A DNA stretch of 64,000 nt from Bacteroidales bacterium (GTDB taxonomy: Bacteria; Bacteroidota; Bacteroidia; Bacteroidales; UBA932): positions 1 through 64,000 of the forward strand of contig JAGBSL010000021.1 of the NCBI GenBank assembly GCA_017631875.1. Reading direction: 5' to 3'. Under the pieces are notes generated by a model, which had not been told where the DNA came from, searched no databases, and worked only from the letters and a program-made list of their open reading frames with translations. The position numbers and the translations under genes are program-made. Of the stretch, positions 36,302 through 46,003 are shown one piece after another (the stretch's first letter is position 1; each line of letters opens with the position of its first letter).

Positions 36302-36390
36302 AAAACGTCCAAGGTATATATAAAAAGGTTCAATTTAGAAGTTTTCATGAACACCTCGGTCGCAAAATAACCAGAAAACGTCCAAGGTAT
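36302..36390. repeat. 16-bp direct repeat upstream of the CoA-transferase
   Basis: AAAACGTCCAAGGTAT occurs exactly at 36302-36317 and 36375-36390, 73 bp apart, and a partial inverted copy (ACCTTGG) lies at 36280-36286. The second copy is just downstream of the aminotransferase stop. The pair may be an operator, but no regulator is identified. Confidence 0.6.
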
Positions 36391-36398
36391 TCAGATTG

Positions 36399-37706
36399 CT
36401 AGTGGTCTGCCGCAAAAAGTCGGAGACGTTCTTCGAGCATGTCGAACTGCTCCGGACGATTGAGCTGGGACACGCAGATGCGGACTCCCGGCTGGCGGCT
36501 TCCTGTGGTCGATAATGCAATCGTAGCCATGCCGTAGCGTATCATCTCAGCCATGAGCTCGCCGCTTGACATGCCCTTGTAACCCACCGTGTAGAAGAAT
36601 CCGTCGCTCACAGGCTCATCTCCATCCATGGAGTATACAATATGGAAGCCATTGTCGATGAACATCTTCTTGCTGATCTTTGCCCTGCGTGCATATTCGG
36701 CGGCTGAAGTGACGAAGTCAAGCTCGCCGTCGGCGGCGGCGCGGAACATTTCGGCCAGTGCATACTGGGCGGAATGTGTAGCGCCCGATGAGACTGCATA
36801 CAGGACTGCAAACACGAACGCGTCACCCAGACGGGACATCTTGTACCATACCGGCAGCAATGGATACTCCCTATGATACAGCGCATCCGAAATCGCTATG
36901 ATCGCGATTCGCTGGCCGGCATAGCTAAACATCTTCGAACCGGACATCATGATGATGTAATTGTCTGTATATTTGGCGATTGTCGGCTGGAACGGAGCCT
37001 CGAACGGCTTGCCGAGAGGCTTGCGGAAGTCCATGCACATGTATGCCAGGTCCTCTATGACTATAGCATCATACTTGGTAGCCAGCTCACCTATGGTCTT
37101 GAGTTCATCCTCGGTCAGGTTGAACCACGCCGGGTTGTTCGGGCTTGAATAGATGATCGCTGCTATACGGCCCGTCTGCAGATGTCTCTCAAGCTCCGGG
37201 CCGAGCTTGTCGCCACGGAAATCATAGATGTCGAACGAATCACTCGGAATGCCGAGGATACGGGTCTGCGTGCGCTGGACAGGGAATCCGGGATCAATGA
37301 ACAGGATAGTATCCTTGCCCTCGACAAGGTGGGAGCACAGCAGGAAAGTAGAGAAGCTGCCCTGCATCGAGCCCACAGTCGGAATACATCCCAAAGGGGC
37401 CACGTCGATGTCAAGATAGGCCTTGAGGAATCTTGAGGCCTGCTCCTTCAGTTTAGGAATGCCGTACATGTTAGGATACTGAGACGCAACGCCGGAATCC
37501 AGAGCCTGCTTCTCAGCCTCTATGCCCACACGCATAGGAGGAAGTCCGGGGATACCCATCTCAAGATGCAGAAATTCGGTCTGACTCTGAGTTTCCAGAG
37601 CCTTTGCGATCGCGCCCGACTGGCGGATCGTAGCTGACGAAATGTCGAGAATGTCCATCTGCTCCAGCAGGGAGTCATAGACAGACTTTGCTATCGGAAG
37701 TTTCAT
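36399..37706 (-). CDS. PLP-dependent aminotransferase, class I/II
   Basis: I use the start at 37706 (435 residues, MKLPIAKSVYDSLLEQMDIL) because the -7 element TATATTTG at 37742-37735 lies inside the longer frame from 37745. Fold type I features are SSPNNPAWFNLTEDE (the N194-like Asn), VIEDLAYMCMD (Asp contacting the PLP ring nitrogen) and MSGSKMFSYAGQRIAI with the Schiff-base Lys. It would transfer amino groups from an unidentified amino acid in the cytoplasm. The CoA-transferase gene follows downstream on the same strand. Confidence 0.92.
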   Translation of the reverse strand: MKLPIAKSVYDSLLEQMDILDISSATIRQSGAIAKALETQSQTEFLHLEMGIPGLPPMRVGIEAEKQALDSGVASQYPNMYGIPKLKEQASRFLKAYLDIDVAPLGCIPTVGSMQGSFSTFLLCSHLVEGKDTILFIDPGFPVQRTQTRILGIPSDSFDIYDFRGDKLGPELERHLQTGRIAAIIYSSPNNPAWFNLTEDELKTIGELATKYDAIVIEDLAYMCMDFRKPLGKPFEAPFQPTIAKYTDNYIIMMSGSKMFSYAGQRIAIIAISDALYHREYPLLPVWYKMSRLGDAFVFAVLYAVSSGATHSAQYALAEMFRAAADGELDFVTSAAEYARRAKISKKMFIDNGFHIVYSMDGDEPVSDGFFYTVGYKGMSSGELMAEMIRYGMATIALSTTGSRQPGVRICVSQLNRPEQFDMLEERLRLFAADH

Positions 37707-37734
37707 AATGACCTTTGGCGGGGAGAAACCGCAC

Positions 37735-37766
37735 CAAATATACATAAAAAAAAGAAGTCCGACAAT
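37735..37766 (-). promoter_or_regulatory. Aminotransferase promoter
   Basis: TATATTTG at 37742-37735 is a perfect -7 match, and ATTG at 37766-37763 gives a TTG -33 box with a 20-nt spacer. The -33 box lies inside the terminator stem of the putative small RNA upstream, so the two signals overlap. Confidence 0.6.
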
Positions 37767-37777
37767 AATTGCCGGAC
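37746..37777 (-). terminator. Rho-independent terminator of a putative small RNA
   Basis: On the minus strand GTCCGGCAA pairs with TTGTCGGAC (one mismatch, 3-nt loop; 37777-37757), followed by CTTC and eight T (37753-37746). No protein gene lies upstream on this strand for nearly 1 kb, so it implies a non-coding transcript. Confidence 0.75.
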
Positions 37778-37869
37778 ACTCTTACACACACATTTCAATA
37801 TATATTCCTTATAAAGGTCTATAATCAGATTAGATAAGTTAACCACAGATACCGATGTATGCTATAGTC
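37748..37869 (-). ncRNA. Candidate small RNA of about 120 nt
   Basis: A -7 element (TACCTTTG, 37883-37876) and a U-tailed hairpin terminator (37777-37746) bracket this interval on the minus strand. The transcript would start near 37869. It has no reading frame worth considering: the only ATG is followed two codons later by a stop. The sequence is AT-rich in the middle (TATAAGGAATATATATTG). I cannot match it to a known RNA family; a 6S-like RNA or a Bacteroidales-specific small RNA would be reasonable ideas to test. Confidence 0.45.
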
Positions 37870-37875
37870 GGGATG

Positions 37876-37911
37876 CAAAGGTATAAATTCCCCTACCCCG
37901 ACACTATCAAA
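37876..37911 (-). promoter_or_regulatory. Promoter of the candidate small RNA
   Basis: The minus strand carries TACCTTTG at 37883-37876 (perfect TAnnTTTG) and TTTG at 37911-37908, with a 24-nt spacer that is slightly long. Confidence 0.45.
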
Positions 37912-38132
37912 TCACTGCCTTGGTGACGAACGGCACAAATTGAGTGACGAATGGTGGAATGCGAAAGACGAAATGCAAACATTTTCACGCCGAAAAGTCT
38001 CCTCATCCCGCCAAACAGGTCCTAAACACAAAAAATGCGACCAAACATCCATACTCCCCCACCAAACCTGACCCCACTTTGACAGAATCACAAGTCCGAC
38101 ACACACAAAGCTCTGTACTACAACTAGTTAAG

Positions 38133-38168
38133 CAAATATCCTGCATGGCGCGGAAGGCAGGATATTTG
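38133..38168. repeat. Perfect 12-bp inverted repeat in gene-free region
   Basis: CAAATATCCTGC (38133-38144) and GCAGGATATTTG (38157-38168) pair perfectly around a 12-nt loop. Each arm ends in GATATTTG, one mismatch from a -7 element on both strands, so it could be a hairpin, an operator or a divergent promoter core. Confidence 0.55.
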
Positions 38169-38231
38169 GGTAAAGCATTGAGAGACAAGATGTTGGAGGG
38201 CCACACACCAAGAACACTTCGAAGTGCATGG

Positions 38232-38439
38232 TTAGAACGAAGACGAGAAGGAAACGGTGGACTGGACTGGAGAGGAAGCGTAGCGGAGAGGCAAAAGGAA
38301 GAGAGCGGCGGATGAGCTGGAGAGGAGCATAGGAGGGAAAGAGTGGAGGGAAAGCGCGGCGGGAGAAAGTGGAGGGTGAGAGTGGAGGGTGAGAGTGGAG
38401 GGAAAGCGCGGCGGACTGGGCTGGAGGGAGCCGTGGGAA
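38232..38439. repeat. Purine-rich low-complexity tract with short tandem repeats
   Basis: About 200 bp are strongly enriched in G and A on the plus strand. Inside are three 13-bp tandem units starting AGTGGAGGG (38368, 38381, 38394) and a 22-bp exact direct repeat at 38341-38362 and 38393-38414. The open frames crossing it on several frames reflect missing stops, not genes. Together with 37912-38231 and 38440-38581, which show nothing else I can name, it forms the longest gene-free stretch in the window. Confidence 0.7.
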
Positions 38440-38581
38440 AGCCATGCGCGCTTTCCGGCACACAACTCCGTCCCGCAAAGCGCACCTGTCATGCCTACAG
38501 ACTACACTAAGACACCTAACCGTGCTTTCCCTCTTAGGGCATCCCTTAACACCGGTCAAAAAATCTATTGCGCTTGGGCAG

Positions 38582-38627
38582 TGCCGTCCACGAAATCGCG
38601 TGTTTTCATGGACGGCAGCTCTTTTTT
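38582..38627 (+). terminator. Plus-strand terminator-like hairpin in gene-free region
   Basis: TGCCGTCCA (38582-38590) pairs with TGGACGGCA (38609-38617), followed by GCTC and six T. No plus-strand gene precedes it, so it may end an unrecognised RNA running through the purine-rich tract. Confidence 0.5.
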
Positions 38628-38705
38628 ACACCTCCCGTCCTCGTTTTCGCCCCTTTTCATGGATGGGACCCGGTCGGGGATGGCATGACACATGAGGCCG
38701 AGCAC

Positions 38706-38738
38706 AAAAAAAGACAGCATCATTGCTGATGCTGTCTT
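38706..38738 (-). terminator. Rho-independent terminator closing the starch locus
   Basis: Twelve-bp arms (38711-38722 and 38727-38738) with a 4-nt loop are followed on the minus strand by seven T (38712-38706). It is 16 nt past the stop codon at 38755. Confidence 0.92.
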
Positions 38739-38754
38739 AAATCTTCAATTTATA

Positions 38755-40077
38755 TTATTTCTTTGCAAGCGTGATTATATCCTTTTCATTATTTTTATTT
38801 TTCTCAACATATGTAACGATATAGTCACCAGATGCCTTCATCTTGATATTGCCATTAGCATCTGTCTTAAGGTCCCAACCTACCCAAACATTATTATACG
38901 AATATGTCCAAGCATGGTTTTTCCTTATTTTCCACTCAGCATTCTGATTAAAGTTCTGTACAATAGTCCAAATTCCATCACCAGAATACACTAAATCAAA
39001 GTCCTTATTCCAATTTGATCCTGCAATAGTACCAATTAAGCTATAGTAAGTGTTTGCAGGAGTTGTTTGCTTTGTTGCTTCTGTATATGACTTACCTGGC
39101 TCCATAATATAGACCTGGCCAGCAAGACGATCAAAATAAACATCATATTTACCAGCTTTTACAGCTATATCTGCAGAGCTTCCATGAGTGAATACTCCTA
39201 CTGCACTATTTATAGTTTTCATTGTGGTATTCGAACTTCCAAAATTGTAAGCATCTTCCCAAACACCTTTCTTGCGAATCTTAAACTGACCATTTGCAGA
39301 AAATTCCACTCCAAACAAAACAAAGAAATCATCCTGAGTTGTTTCATACATAATCGCATCTGTCCAGTTGTTATTTGTACCAACAAGACTGTATATTGAG
39401 TTCTCTTTAAGCGACAATTTCCCGAGAGGATAGACCTTATTTGCAGCAGGAGCAAAGTTATCCTTTTCTTTAGCACCGAGAACAATACCAACAGTATAGC
39501 TCAATTTGCCTGTAGTATTAGGATCAACACAAGCATAGTAAGTATTACCTGGCTCGCAACCTTCAACAGTATAGGTCTTGTCACCAATTGTGAAAGCCAC
39601 GTTACCTGCGATTGACACCTCAAACTGAAGAAGGGCAGTCGTGTTTTCTAGCTTTGCACCCTCGCCTGCGCGAAGAGCCTCCATTGTTGTCTTACCCTCA
39701 AGAAGAGCGGCACCGTTTGCAAACGAACCAGCTTCTGCTTTCTGAGTTGCCGGCACTTCAGTTGTTCCAGAAGGATAGTTGAGGATAGCTTCACCATTGT
39801 AACCTGCCTCAACCTCTCCCTTGAATGTGCTGGTAGTACCTTTAACCAACTCAAGATCACCAATGTTCTTACCACCGACTGTTACGCTAACCTTGTCACC
39901 TTCCGACCAAACTGTAGCCTTACCGTCAAGAGAAGTCTTTGTCATCGGGTTAAGGTCCACGGTAATAAGTTCTGTCTCAACAACTGGTTCAATAGGAGTA
40001 TTTACTTCTTCCATCTTGTTGCATGATGCAGCAAAAACAACTGCTGCAGATGCCATAATCATAAATATCTTTTTCAT
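38755..40077 (-). CDS. Fimbrillin-like lipoprotein with two SusE/F-type starch-binding modules
   Basis: I use the start at 40077 (440 residues); MKKIFMIMASAAVVFAASC is a lipoprotein signal, while the longer frame from 40158 has none. Residues about 35-225 look like the N-terminal fold of fimbrillin/Mfa-like proteins: TKTSLDGKATVWSEGDKVSV, a YPSGT motif and the closing VYPLGKLSL. Residues about 226-330 (SLVGTNNNWTDAIMYE, FKIRKKGVWEDAYNFG, GKYDVYFDRLAGQVYIMEPG) and 343-437 are two modules of the kind found in SusE and SusF, which bind starch at the surface. The combination is unusual. It is the last gene of the locus and follows the small gene at 40106 by 28 nt. Confidence 0.88.
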   Translation of the reverse strand: MKKIFMIMASAAVVFAASCNKMEEVNTPIEPVVETELITVDLNPMTKTSLDGKATVWSEGDKVSVTVGGKNIGDLELVKGTTSTFKGEVEAGYNGEAILNYPSGTTEVPATQKAEAGSFANGAALLEGKTTMEALRAGEGAKLENTTALLQFEVSIAGNVAFTIGDKTYTVEGCEPGNTYYACVDPNTTGKLSYTVGIVLGAKEKDNFAPAANKVYPLGKLSLKENSIYSLVGTNNNWTDAIMYETTQDDFFVLFGVEFSANGQFKIRKKGVWEDAYNFGSSNTTMKTINSAVGVFTHGSSADIAVKAGKYDVYFDRLAGQVYIMEPGKSYTEATKQTTPANTYYSLIGTIAGSNWNKDFDLVYSGDGIWTIVQNFNQNAEWKIRKNHAWTYSYNNVWVGWDLKTDANGNIKMKASGDYIVTYVEKNKNNEKDIITLAKK

Positions 40078-40105
40078 TGTCTGTCCGAATTTAAAATTAA
40101 ACTTA

Positions 40106-40276
40106 TTACCATGAGAAATTTTCATCTTCCCAATCACCAACAGACAAATCATTGCCATTTAGCGTACTGTTGCACAACACTCCCTCAGAGAGAACCTCAA
40201 CGACTGAGACTGTCGGAGATTCGTAGCTGCGGACCCCGAGGGAGAGGGTGGCAGCGGTTGTTAATTCTTTGTTCAT
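40106..40276 (-). CDS. 56-residue Bacteroidales peptide of unknown function
   Basis: The frame reads from ATG at 40276 to TAA at 40106-40108 and gives a 56-residue acidic peptide: MNKELTTAATLSLGVRSYES, then PTVSVVEVLSEGVLCNST, and a C-terminus GDWEDENFSW. The pattern (Y-x-x-P-x-V near the N-terminus, a central Cys after an acidic residue, and an acidic tail with a final aromatic) is one I know from small uncharacterised Bacteroidales proteins encoded beside fimbrillin and SusE-type lipoproteins. There is no signal peptide or membrane helix. It lies 28 nt upstream of the lipoprotein gene at 38755-40077. The gene is too short for ordinary length cut-offs. Confidence 0.7.
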   Translation of the reverse strand: MNKELTTAATLSLGVRSYESPTVSVVEVLSEGVLCNSTLNGNDLSVGDWEDENFSW

Positions 40277-40314
40277 TTTACTTGGTTATGTTTTTGTATT
40301 GTAATTCTTGTTAC

Positions 40315-40349
40315 AGATTGCCACGTCGCTTCGCTCCTCGCAATGACGT
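40315..40349. repeat. Palindromic interspersed repeat, copy 3
   Basis: It begins AGATTGCCACG, continues TCGCTTCGCTCCTCG and ends CAATGACGT. It lies in the 293-bp gap between the GH97 gene and the small peptide gene. The same-family tandem array starts 24 bp further on. Confidence 0.85.
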
Positions 40350-40372
40350 GGGGAGATTTCTCCACTCGCTTC

Positions 40373-40510
40373 GCTCGGTCGAAATGACAGAGAGTCGGCT
40401 CGGTCAAAGGACGGAAACGGCTCGGTCAAAGGACAGAGACGGCTCGGTCGAAATGACAGAGAGACGACTCGGCCGAAGGACGGAGGCTGCTCGGTCAAAA
40501 GGTCCGGCGA
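40373..40510. repeat. Tandem array of six 22/25-bp units
   Basis: Units starting GCTCGGTC (or ACTCGGCC) begin at 40373, 40398, 40420, 40442, 40467 and 40489. The spacings are 25, 22, 22, 25 and 22 bp. The longer units contain GAAATGACAGAGAG and the shorter AAAGGACRGARAC. The first unit continues a palindromic element (40351-40391) that resembles the one inside uvrA. The gap 40277-40569 otherwise holds no gene. Confidence 0.8.
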
Positions 40511-40569
40511 AAAAGCGCGCGAAGGTAGTCATTATTTCCCAAAATGAGAAATAAAGACTACCTATTCTA

Positions 40570-42786
<2,217 letters not shown>

Positions 42787-42802
42787 TCATTTATCAGATC
42801 CC

Positions 42803-44731
42803 CTACTTTCTGTACTCTACCACAAGGGCAGTCTTAGGAGCCACGACTGTAGCGTCAGATACCTCGAAAGGCTCGCCTGTGAGCACATCGACTCCGCCGG
42901 TCAGGCCGTCTGTGATCTCCGAGTAGTATGACCACGGAACATTCACCGCCTCAAGGTTGTTGTTGATATATACGAAAACAACAGCGTCGTCATTATATCG
43001 GAAATACGCATAAGTATTGTCACGTGTCATGAAGTGCACGGTCTTGCCGTTGTGGATCACGTCAGCGGTCTTTCTCCACTGGAAGAGTCTGCTCACATAG
43101 TTGAAGAGGTCAGCTGCCTGGCCCTTCTCTACTGCGATTCCGTCAGTGTTATGTGTCTGAGCCTGACGTCCTTCGTCTGTGAAGAGGTCGACAGGATCGC
43201 CCTCCCATCCGCCCGGGAAGTCAACGCGGAGACCTGGGTGGTCACCGATGTTGTCCGGAGTTGCAGACACGAACATGAGCTCGTCACCTGCGAAGATCTG
43301 AGGGATACCGCGCATTGTAGCCATCATGGTCATCGCGAGCTTGAGGGCACGCGGATCCTTGCGTACGCAGTCGCCGATGCGGGCTGTGTCGTGGTTGCCA
43401 GGGAAGATGAGCATCTTCGAGAGATCGTGATATACGAAGTCATGCGAAAGGATGTCGTATACCTTGCTCATGCCGGCGCCCCATCCGCCGTAGTCCTCGT
43501 CAAGGGCATCACGCAGCGCATCGTGAAGCGGGAAGTCCATGATAGAAGGAAGGTGCGAGTCGAAGCCATCCTTGTTGGCGTTGCCGCCCTGCCAGTATGC
43601 GAGCTGAGGGATGGACGAAGTCCAGCACTCACCCACGATATTGAAGTTCGGATACTCGTTCATGATGGCCTTGCACCACTCTGCAGCCGGGTTCTTCTCG
43701 TTGTATGGGTATGTGTCCACGCGGAAGCCGTTGAGTCCCGAGTACTCGATCCACCATACGCCCCACTGGATGAAATACTGGAGCACGTATGGGTTGTCGA
43801 GGTTCATGTCGACCATTGTAGGCACGAACCAGCCGCTCTCCTGGATGTAGAGGTCCTTTGAAGAGGCGTTAGGGTCCATGTTGGTAGAGAATGCTACATT
43901 TGTTCCTGTGTATGTATCAAACTGATGAATCCAGTCCTGGAACGGAAGGTCCTCCATCCACCAGTGCACATAGCTGCAGTGGTTAGGGACGATGTCCATG
44001 ATGATGCCCAGACTCTTCTCACGTGCCTTCTCCACAAGCTCCTTGTAAAGTTCGTTGGAACCGAAGCGTGAGTCGATGTGATAATAGTCCGAAGCAGCAT
44101 AGCCGTGGTATGAGCCGCGAGGGTCGTTGTCCTCAAGGAACGGAGTTGTCCAGATGTATGTCGCACCGAGCTCGCTGATGTAGTCGAGATGGTCGATGAC
44201 TCCCTGGATGTCACCGCCGTGACGGCCATGAGGATTGGCACGGTTGCCGTCCTCTGCTGTGTCGTCTGTTGAGTCGTTCGAAGCGTCGCCGTTGGCGAAG
44301 CGGTCAGGCATGATGAGGTAGATCATGTCCGCTGTCGTGAAGCTCTTGCGCTCTGCAGAGCCTTCAGCGCGGGCTGCGATCTCGTATGGATACTTGAATG
44401 ACTGGCCGTCCTTCGAGAAGACGATGTAGTATGTGCCAGGGACTGCATTCGGAGCCACATTCACGTCTACGAAGAGGTAGTTAGGGCTCTCCGCCTTGTT
44501 GATCTTCTCTACAGATACGCCTTTGCCGCCTTCGATTGTGACGTCATATTCTGAGATGCCGGCACCCTGCACGAGAAGCTGGAGGTCGGTCTTCATGCCC
44601 ACCCACCATGAGAGAGGTTCTACTCTTGTGACCTGCTCCGATGTCGCGTCAGCGACTGAGGCAGGGTCGAATGCGGGGCCCGAGCATGCTGCGAGGGCCA
44701 CCGCTGCGAGTGCTATGATGATCTTCTTCAT
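42803..44731 (-). CDS. GH13 neopullulanase/cyclomaltodextrinase-like enzyme (SusA type), lipoprotein
   Basis: I place the start at 44731 (642 residues, MKKIIIALAAVALAAC lipobox). Its ATG overlaps the stop of the previous gene by one base (TAATG), which points to translational coupling; the frame from 44758 has no signal. Residues 32-120 are an N-terminal beta-sandwich as in cyclomaltodextrinases, followed by the barrel with MDIVPNH, GLNGFRVDTYPY (D339), FNIVGECW (E368) and FPGNHDTARI (D448). The full catalytic set is present. The N-terminal domain and HGGDIQGVIDHLDYI fit SusA-type neopullulanases that cut maltodextrins in the periplasm. Confidence 0.94.
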   Translation of the reverse strand: MKKIIIALAAVALAACSGPAFDPASVADATSEQVTRVEPLSWWVGMKTDLQLLVQGAGISEYDVTIEGGKGVSVEKINKAESPNYLFVDVNVAPNAVPGTYYIVFSKDGQSFKYPYEIAARAEGSAERKSFTTADMIYLIMPDRFANGDASNDSTDDTAEDGNRANPHGRHGGDIQGVIDHLDYISELGATYIWTTPFLEDNDPRGSYHGYAASDYYHIDSRFGSNELYKELVEKAREKSLGIIMDIVPNHCSYVHWWMEDLPFQDWIHQFDTYTGTNVAFSTNMDPNASSKDLYIQESGWFVPTMVDMNLDNPYVLQYFIQWGVWWIEYSGLNGFRVDTYPYNEKNPAAEWCKAIMNEYPNFNIVGECWTSSIPQLAYWQGGNANKDGFDSHLPSIMDFPLHDALRDALDEDYGGWGAGMSKVYDILSHDFVYHDLSKMLIFPGNHDTARIGDCVRKDPRALKLAMTMMATMRGIPQIFAGDELMFVSATPDNIGDHPGLRVDFPGGWEGDPVDLFTDEGRQAQTHNTDGIAVEKGQAADLFNYVSRLFQWRKTADVIHNGKTVHFMTRDNTYAYFRYNDDAVVFVYINNNLEAVNVPWSYYSEITDGLTGGVDVLTGEPFEVSDATVVAPKTALVVEYRK

Positions 44732-45948
44732 TACTCTGCTGTGATTTCGTATGACCATGGAGCCTTGAGCTCTACCTTGACTGTCACCTTGTTGTCAGGA
44801 AGGGTACGTGTGAACACGAGAACGCTGTCCTCAGCCGACACAACCTCGAACTTGCCGCCCTTGTCACCTGCTGCGAGTGCTGGGTTTGCGTGGCGGATGC
44901 TGATGAGTTCCTTGTAGAAGTCGGTGTACTCGTTCTCCTCCCAAGATGTCACAGGGTCGTGCTGGAAGAACTCGAATCTCTTGTTCCATCCGATCTCCTG
45001 ACCTGTGTAGATGAGAGGCTGGCCGTTAGGAAGAGTGAATGTGAGCACTGCCATCACCTTTGCAGCATCACCCATTCTCTCGAACTCTGTACCTGCCCAT
45101 GAGTTTTCGTCGTGGTTCGATGTGAACATGAGACGGAATGCGTCAGATGGCTGTCTCTCTGCGTCCTTTGCGATGTACTCGAGAAGCTCAGGGATATTCT
45201 TCTCACCGCGTGCGATAGCGTTCATCATGTGGTGGAGTTCCCATGAATATGAAGCATTGAAGTCAGAGAGGGAGTGAAGCTTTGGCTCCTCACCTTCTGC
45301 AAGCCAGTACATGTGCGGATAGTCTGCACGGAGGCCTGCGATGGTCTCCTGCCAGAACTCGAGCGGAACCTCGCATGCCATGTCGCAGCGGAATCCGTCG
45401 ATGCCGCGCTCCATCCAGAAGCGGAGAGACTCCTGCATTCCCTTCCACACCTCAGGGTTCTCGTAGTTAAGGTTCGCTGTATCTGACCAGTCAGCTGTGA
45501 ATGTTGTATTTCCTTCAGCATCACGCTCATACCACTCTGCAGGCTTGCCTGTCACCCACACAGCGTCCGGCGAAGTGTGGTTGGCTACCCAGTCGATGAT
45601 CACGCGAAGACCGAGTCTGTGGGCCTCTGCTACAAAGTTGTCGAAGTCTGCGAGAGTACCGAACTCCGGGTTGATGTCGCAGTAGTTCTTTACAGCGTAA
45701 TATGAACCGAGCTCACCTTTACGTCCTTCCACTCCGATCGGATAGATAGGCATGAGCCATACGATGTCCACTCCGAGCTCTGCAAGGCGTGGAAGCTGCT
45801 GCTGAGCGGCTGCGAATGTGCCTTCCGGTGTGTACTGGCGTACATTCATTTCGTATACTACTGAATTTTCAAGAGGCTGCTGCTGTGGCTTCTGTGCGCA
45901 TGAGAGCACCATGAGGGCAGCGCAGATTGCAAAAAGTATTTTCTTCAT
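44731..45948 (-). CDS. GH13 alpha-amylase-family enzyme, compact lipoprotein
   Basis: The 405-residue protein has a lipoprotein signal (ICAALMVLSC) and then a bare catalytic barrel without N-terminal beta-domain: VVYEMNVRQYTPEG, IIDWVANHTS, GIDGFRCDMACE (D189), YWLAEGEE (E218) and FTSNHDENSW (D280). The C-terminal beta-domain is short. This resembles compact Bacteroidota alpha-amylases. The product range cannot be told from sequence. It is flanked by pullulanase (55 nt upstream, gap filled by a hairpin) and by the SusA-like gene that overlaps its stop codon. Confidence 0.94.
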   Translation of the reverse strand: MKKILFAICAALMVLSCAQKPQQQPLENSVVYEMNVRQYTPEGTFAAAQQQLPRLAELGVDIVWLMPIYPIGVEGRKGELGSYYAVKNYCDINPEFGTLADFDNFVAEAHRLGLRVIIDWVANHTSPDAVWVTGKPAEWYERDAEGNTTFTADWSDTANLNYENPEVWKGMQESLRFWMERGIDGFRCDMACEVPLEFWQETIAGLRADYPHMYWLAEGEEPKLHSLSDFNASYSWELHHMMNAIARGEKNIPELLEYIAKDAERQPSDAFRLMFTSNHDENSWAGTEFERMGDAAKVMAVLTFTLPNGQPLIYTGQEIGWNKRFEFFQHDPVTSWEENEYTDFYKELISIRHANPALAAGDKGGKFEVVSAEDSVLVFTRTLPDNKVTVKVELKAPWSYEITAE

Positions 45949-45973
45949 GTTTATGTTGATTTATTCTTTGTTT

Positions 45974-46002
45974 CAGATCCCCGGTCAAGCCGGGGATGAC
46001 GG
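45974..46002. repeat. Hairpin repeat in the pullulanase/amylase spacer
   Basis: ATCCCCGG and CCGGGGAT pair around TCAAG, and the element ends GGATGACGG, so it shares the ATGAC tail of the other palindromic repeats here. It lies just after the pullulanase stop codon, inside the operon. A remnant CAGATCCCC occurs at about 42795. Confidence 0.7.
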
Positions 46003-46003
46003 A

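Noticed and set aside
36335..36520. Minus-strand frame of 61 codons between the aminotransferase and CoA-transferase genes
   Set aside because: It overlaps the end of the aminotransferase in another frame and has no family or start features.
37944..38485. Overlapping open frames on both strands in the gene-free region
   Set aside because: Their length follows from the purine-rich low-complexity DNA that lacks stop codons. The predicted products are Ser/Pro/Arg- or Glu/Arg-rich and differ completely between frames; none has a start signal.
40111..40554. Plus-strand frame of 147 codons across the tandem array
   Set aside because: It is antisense to the small peptide gene and is built from translated 22/25-bp repeats; it has no family features.
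43034..43861. Plus-strand open frame of 275 codons
   Set aside because: Antisense to a GH13 enzyme with an intact catalytic triad.
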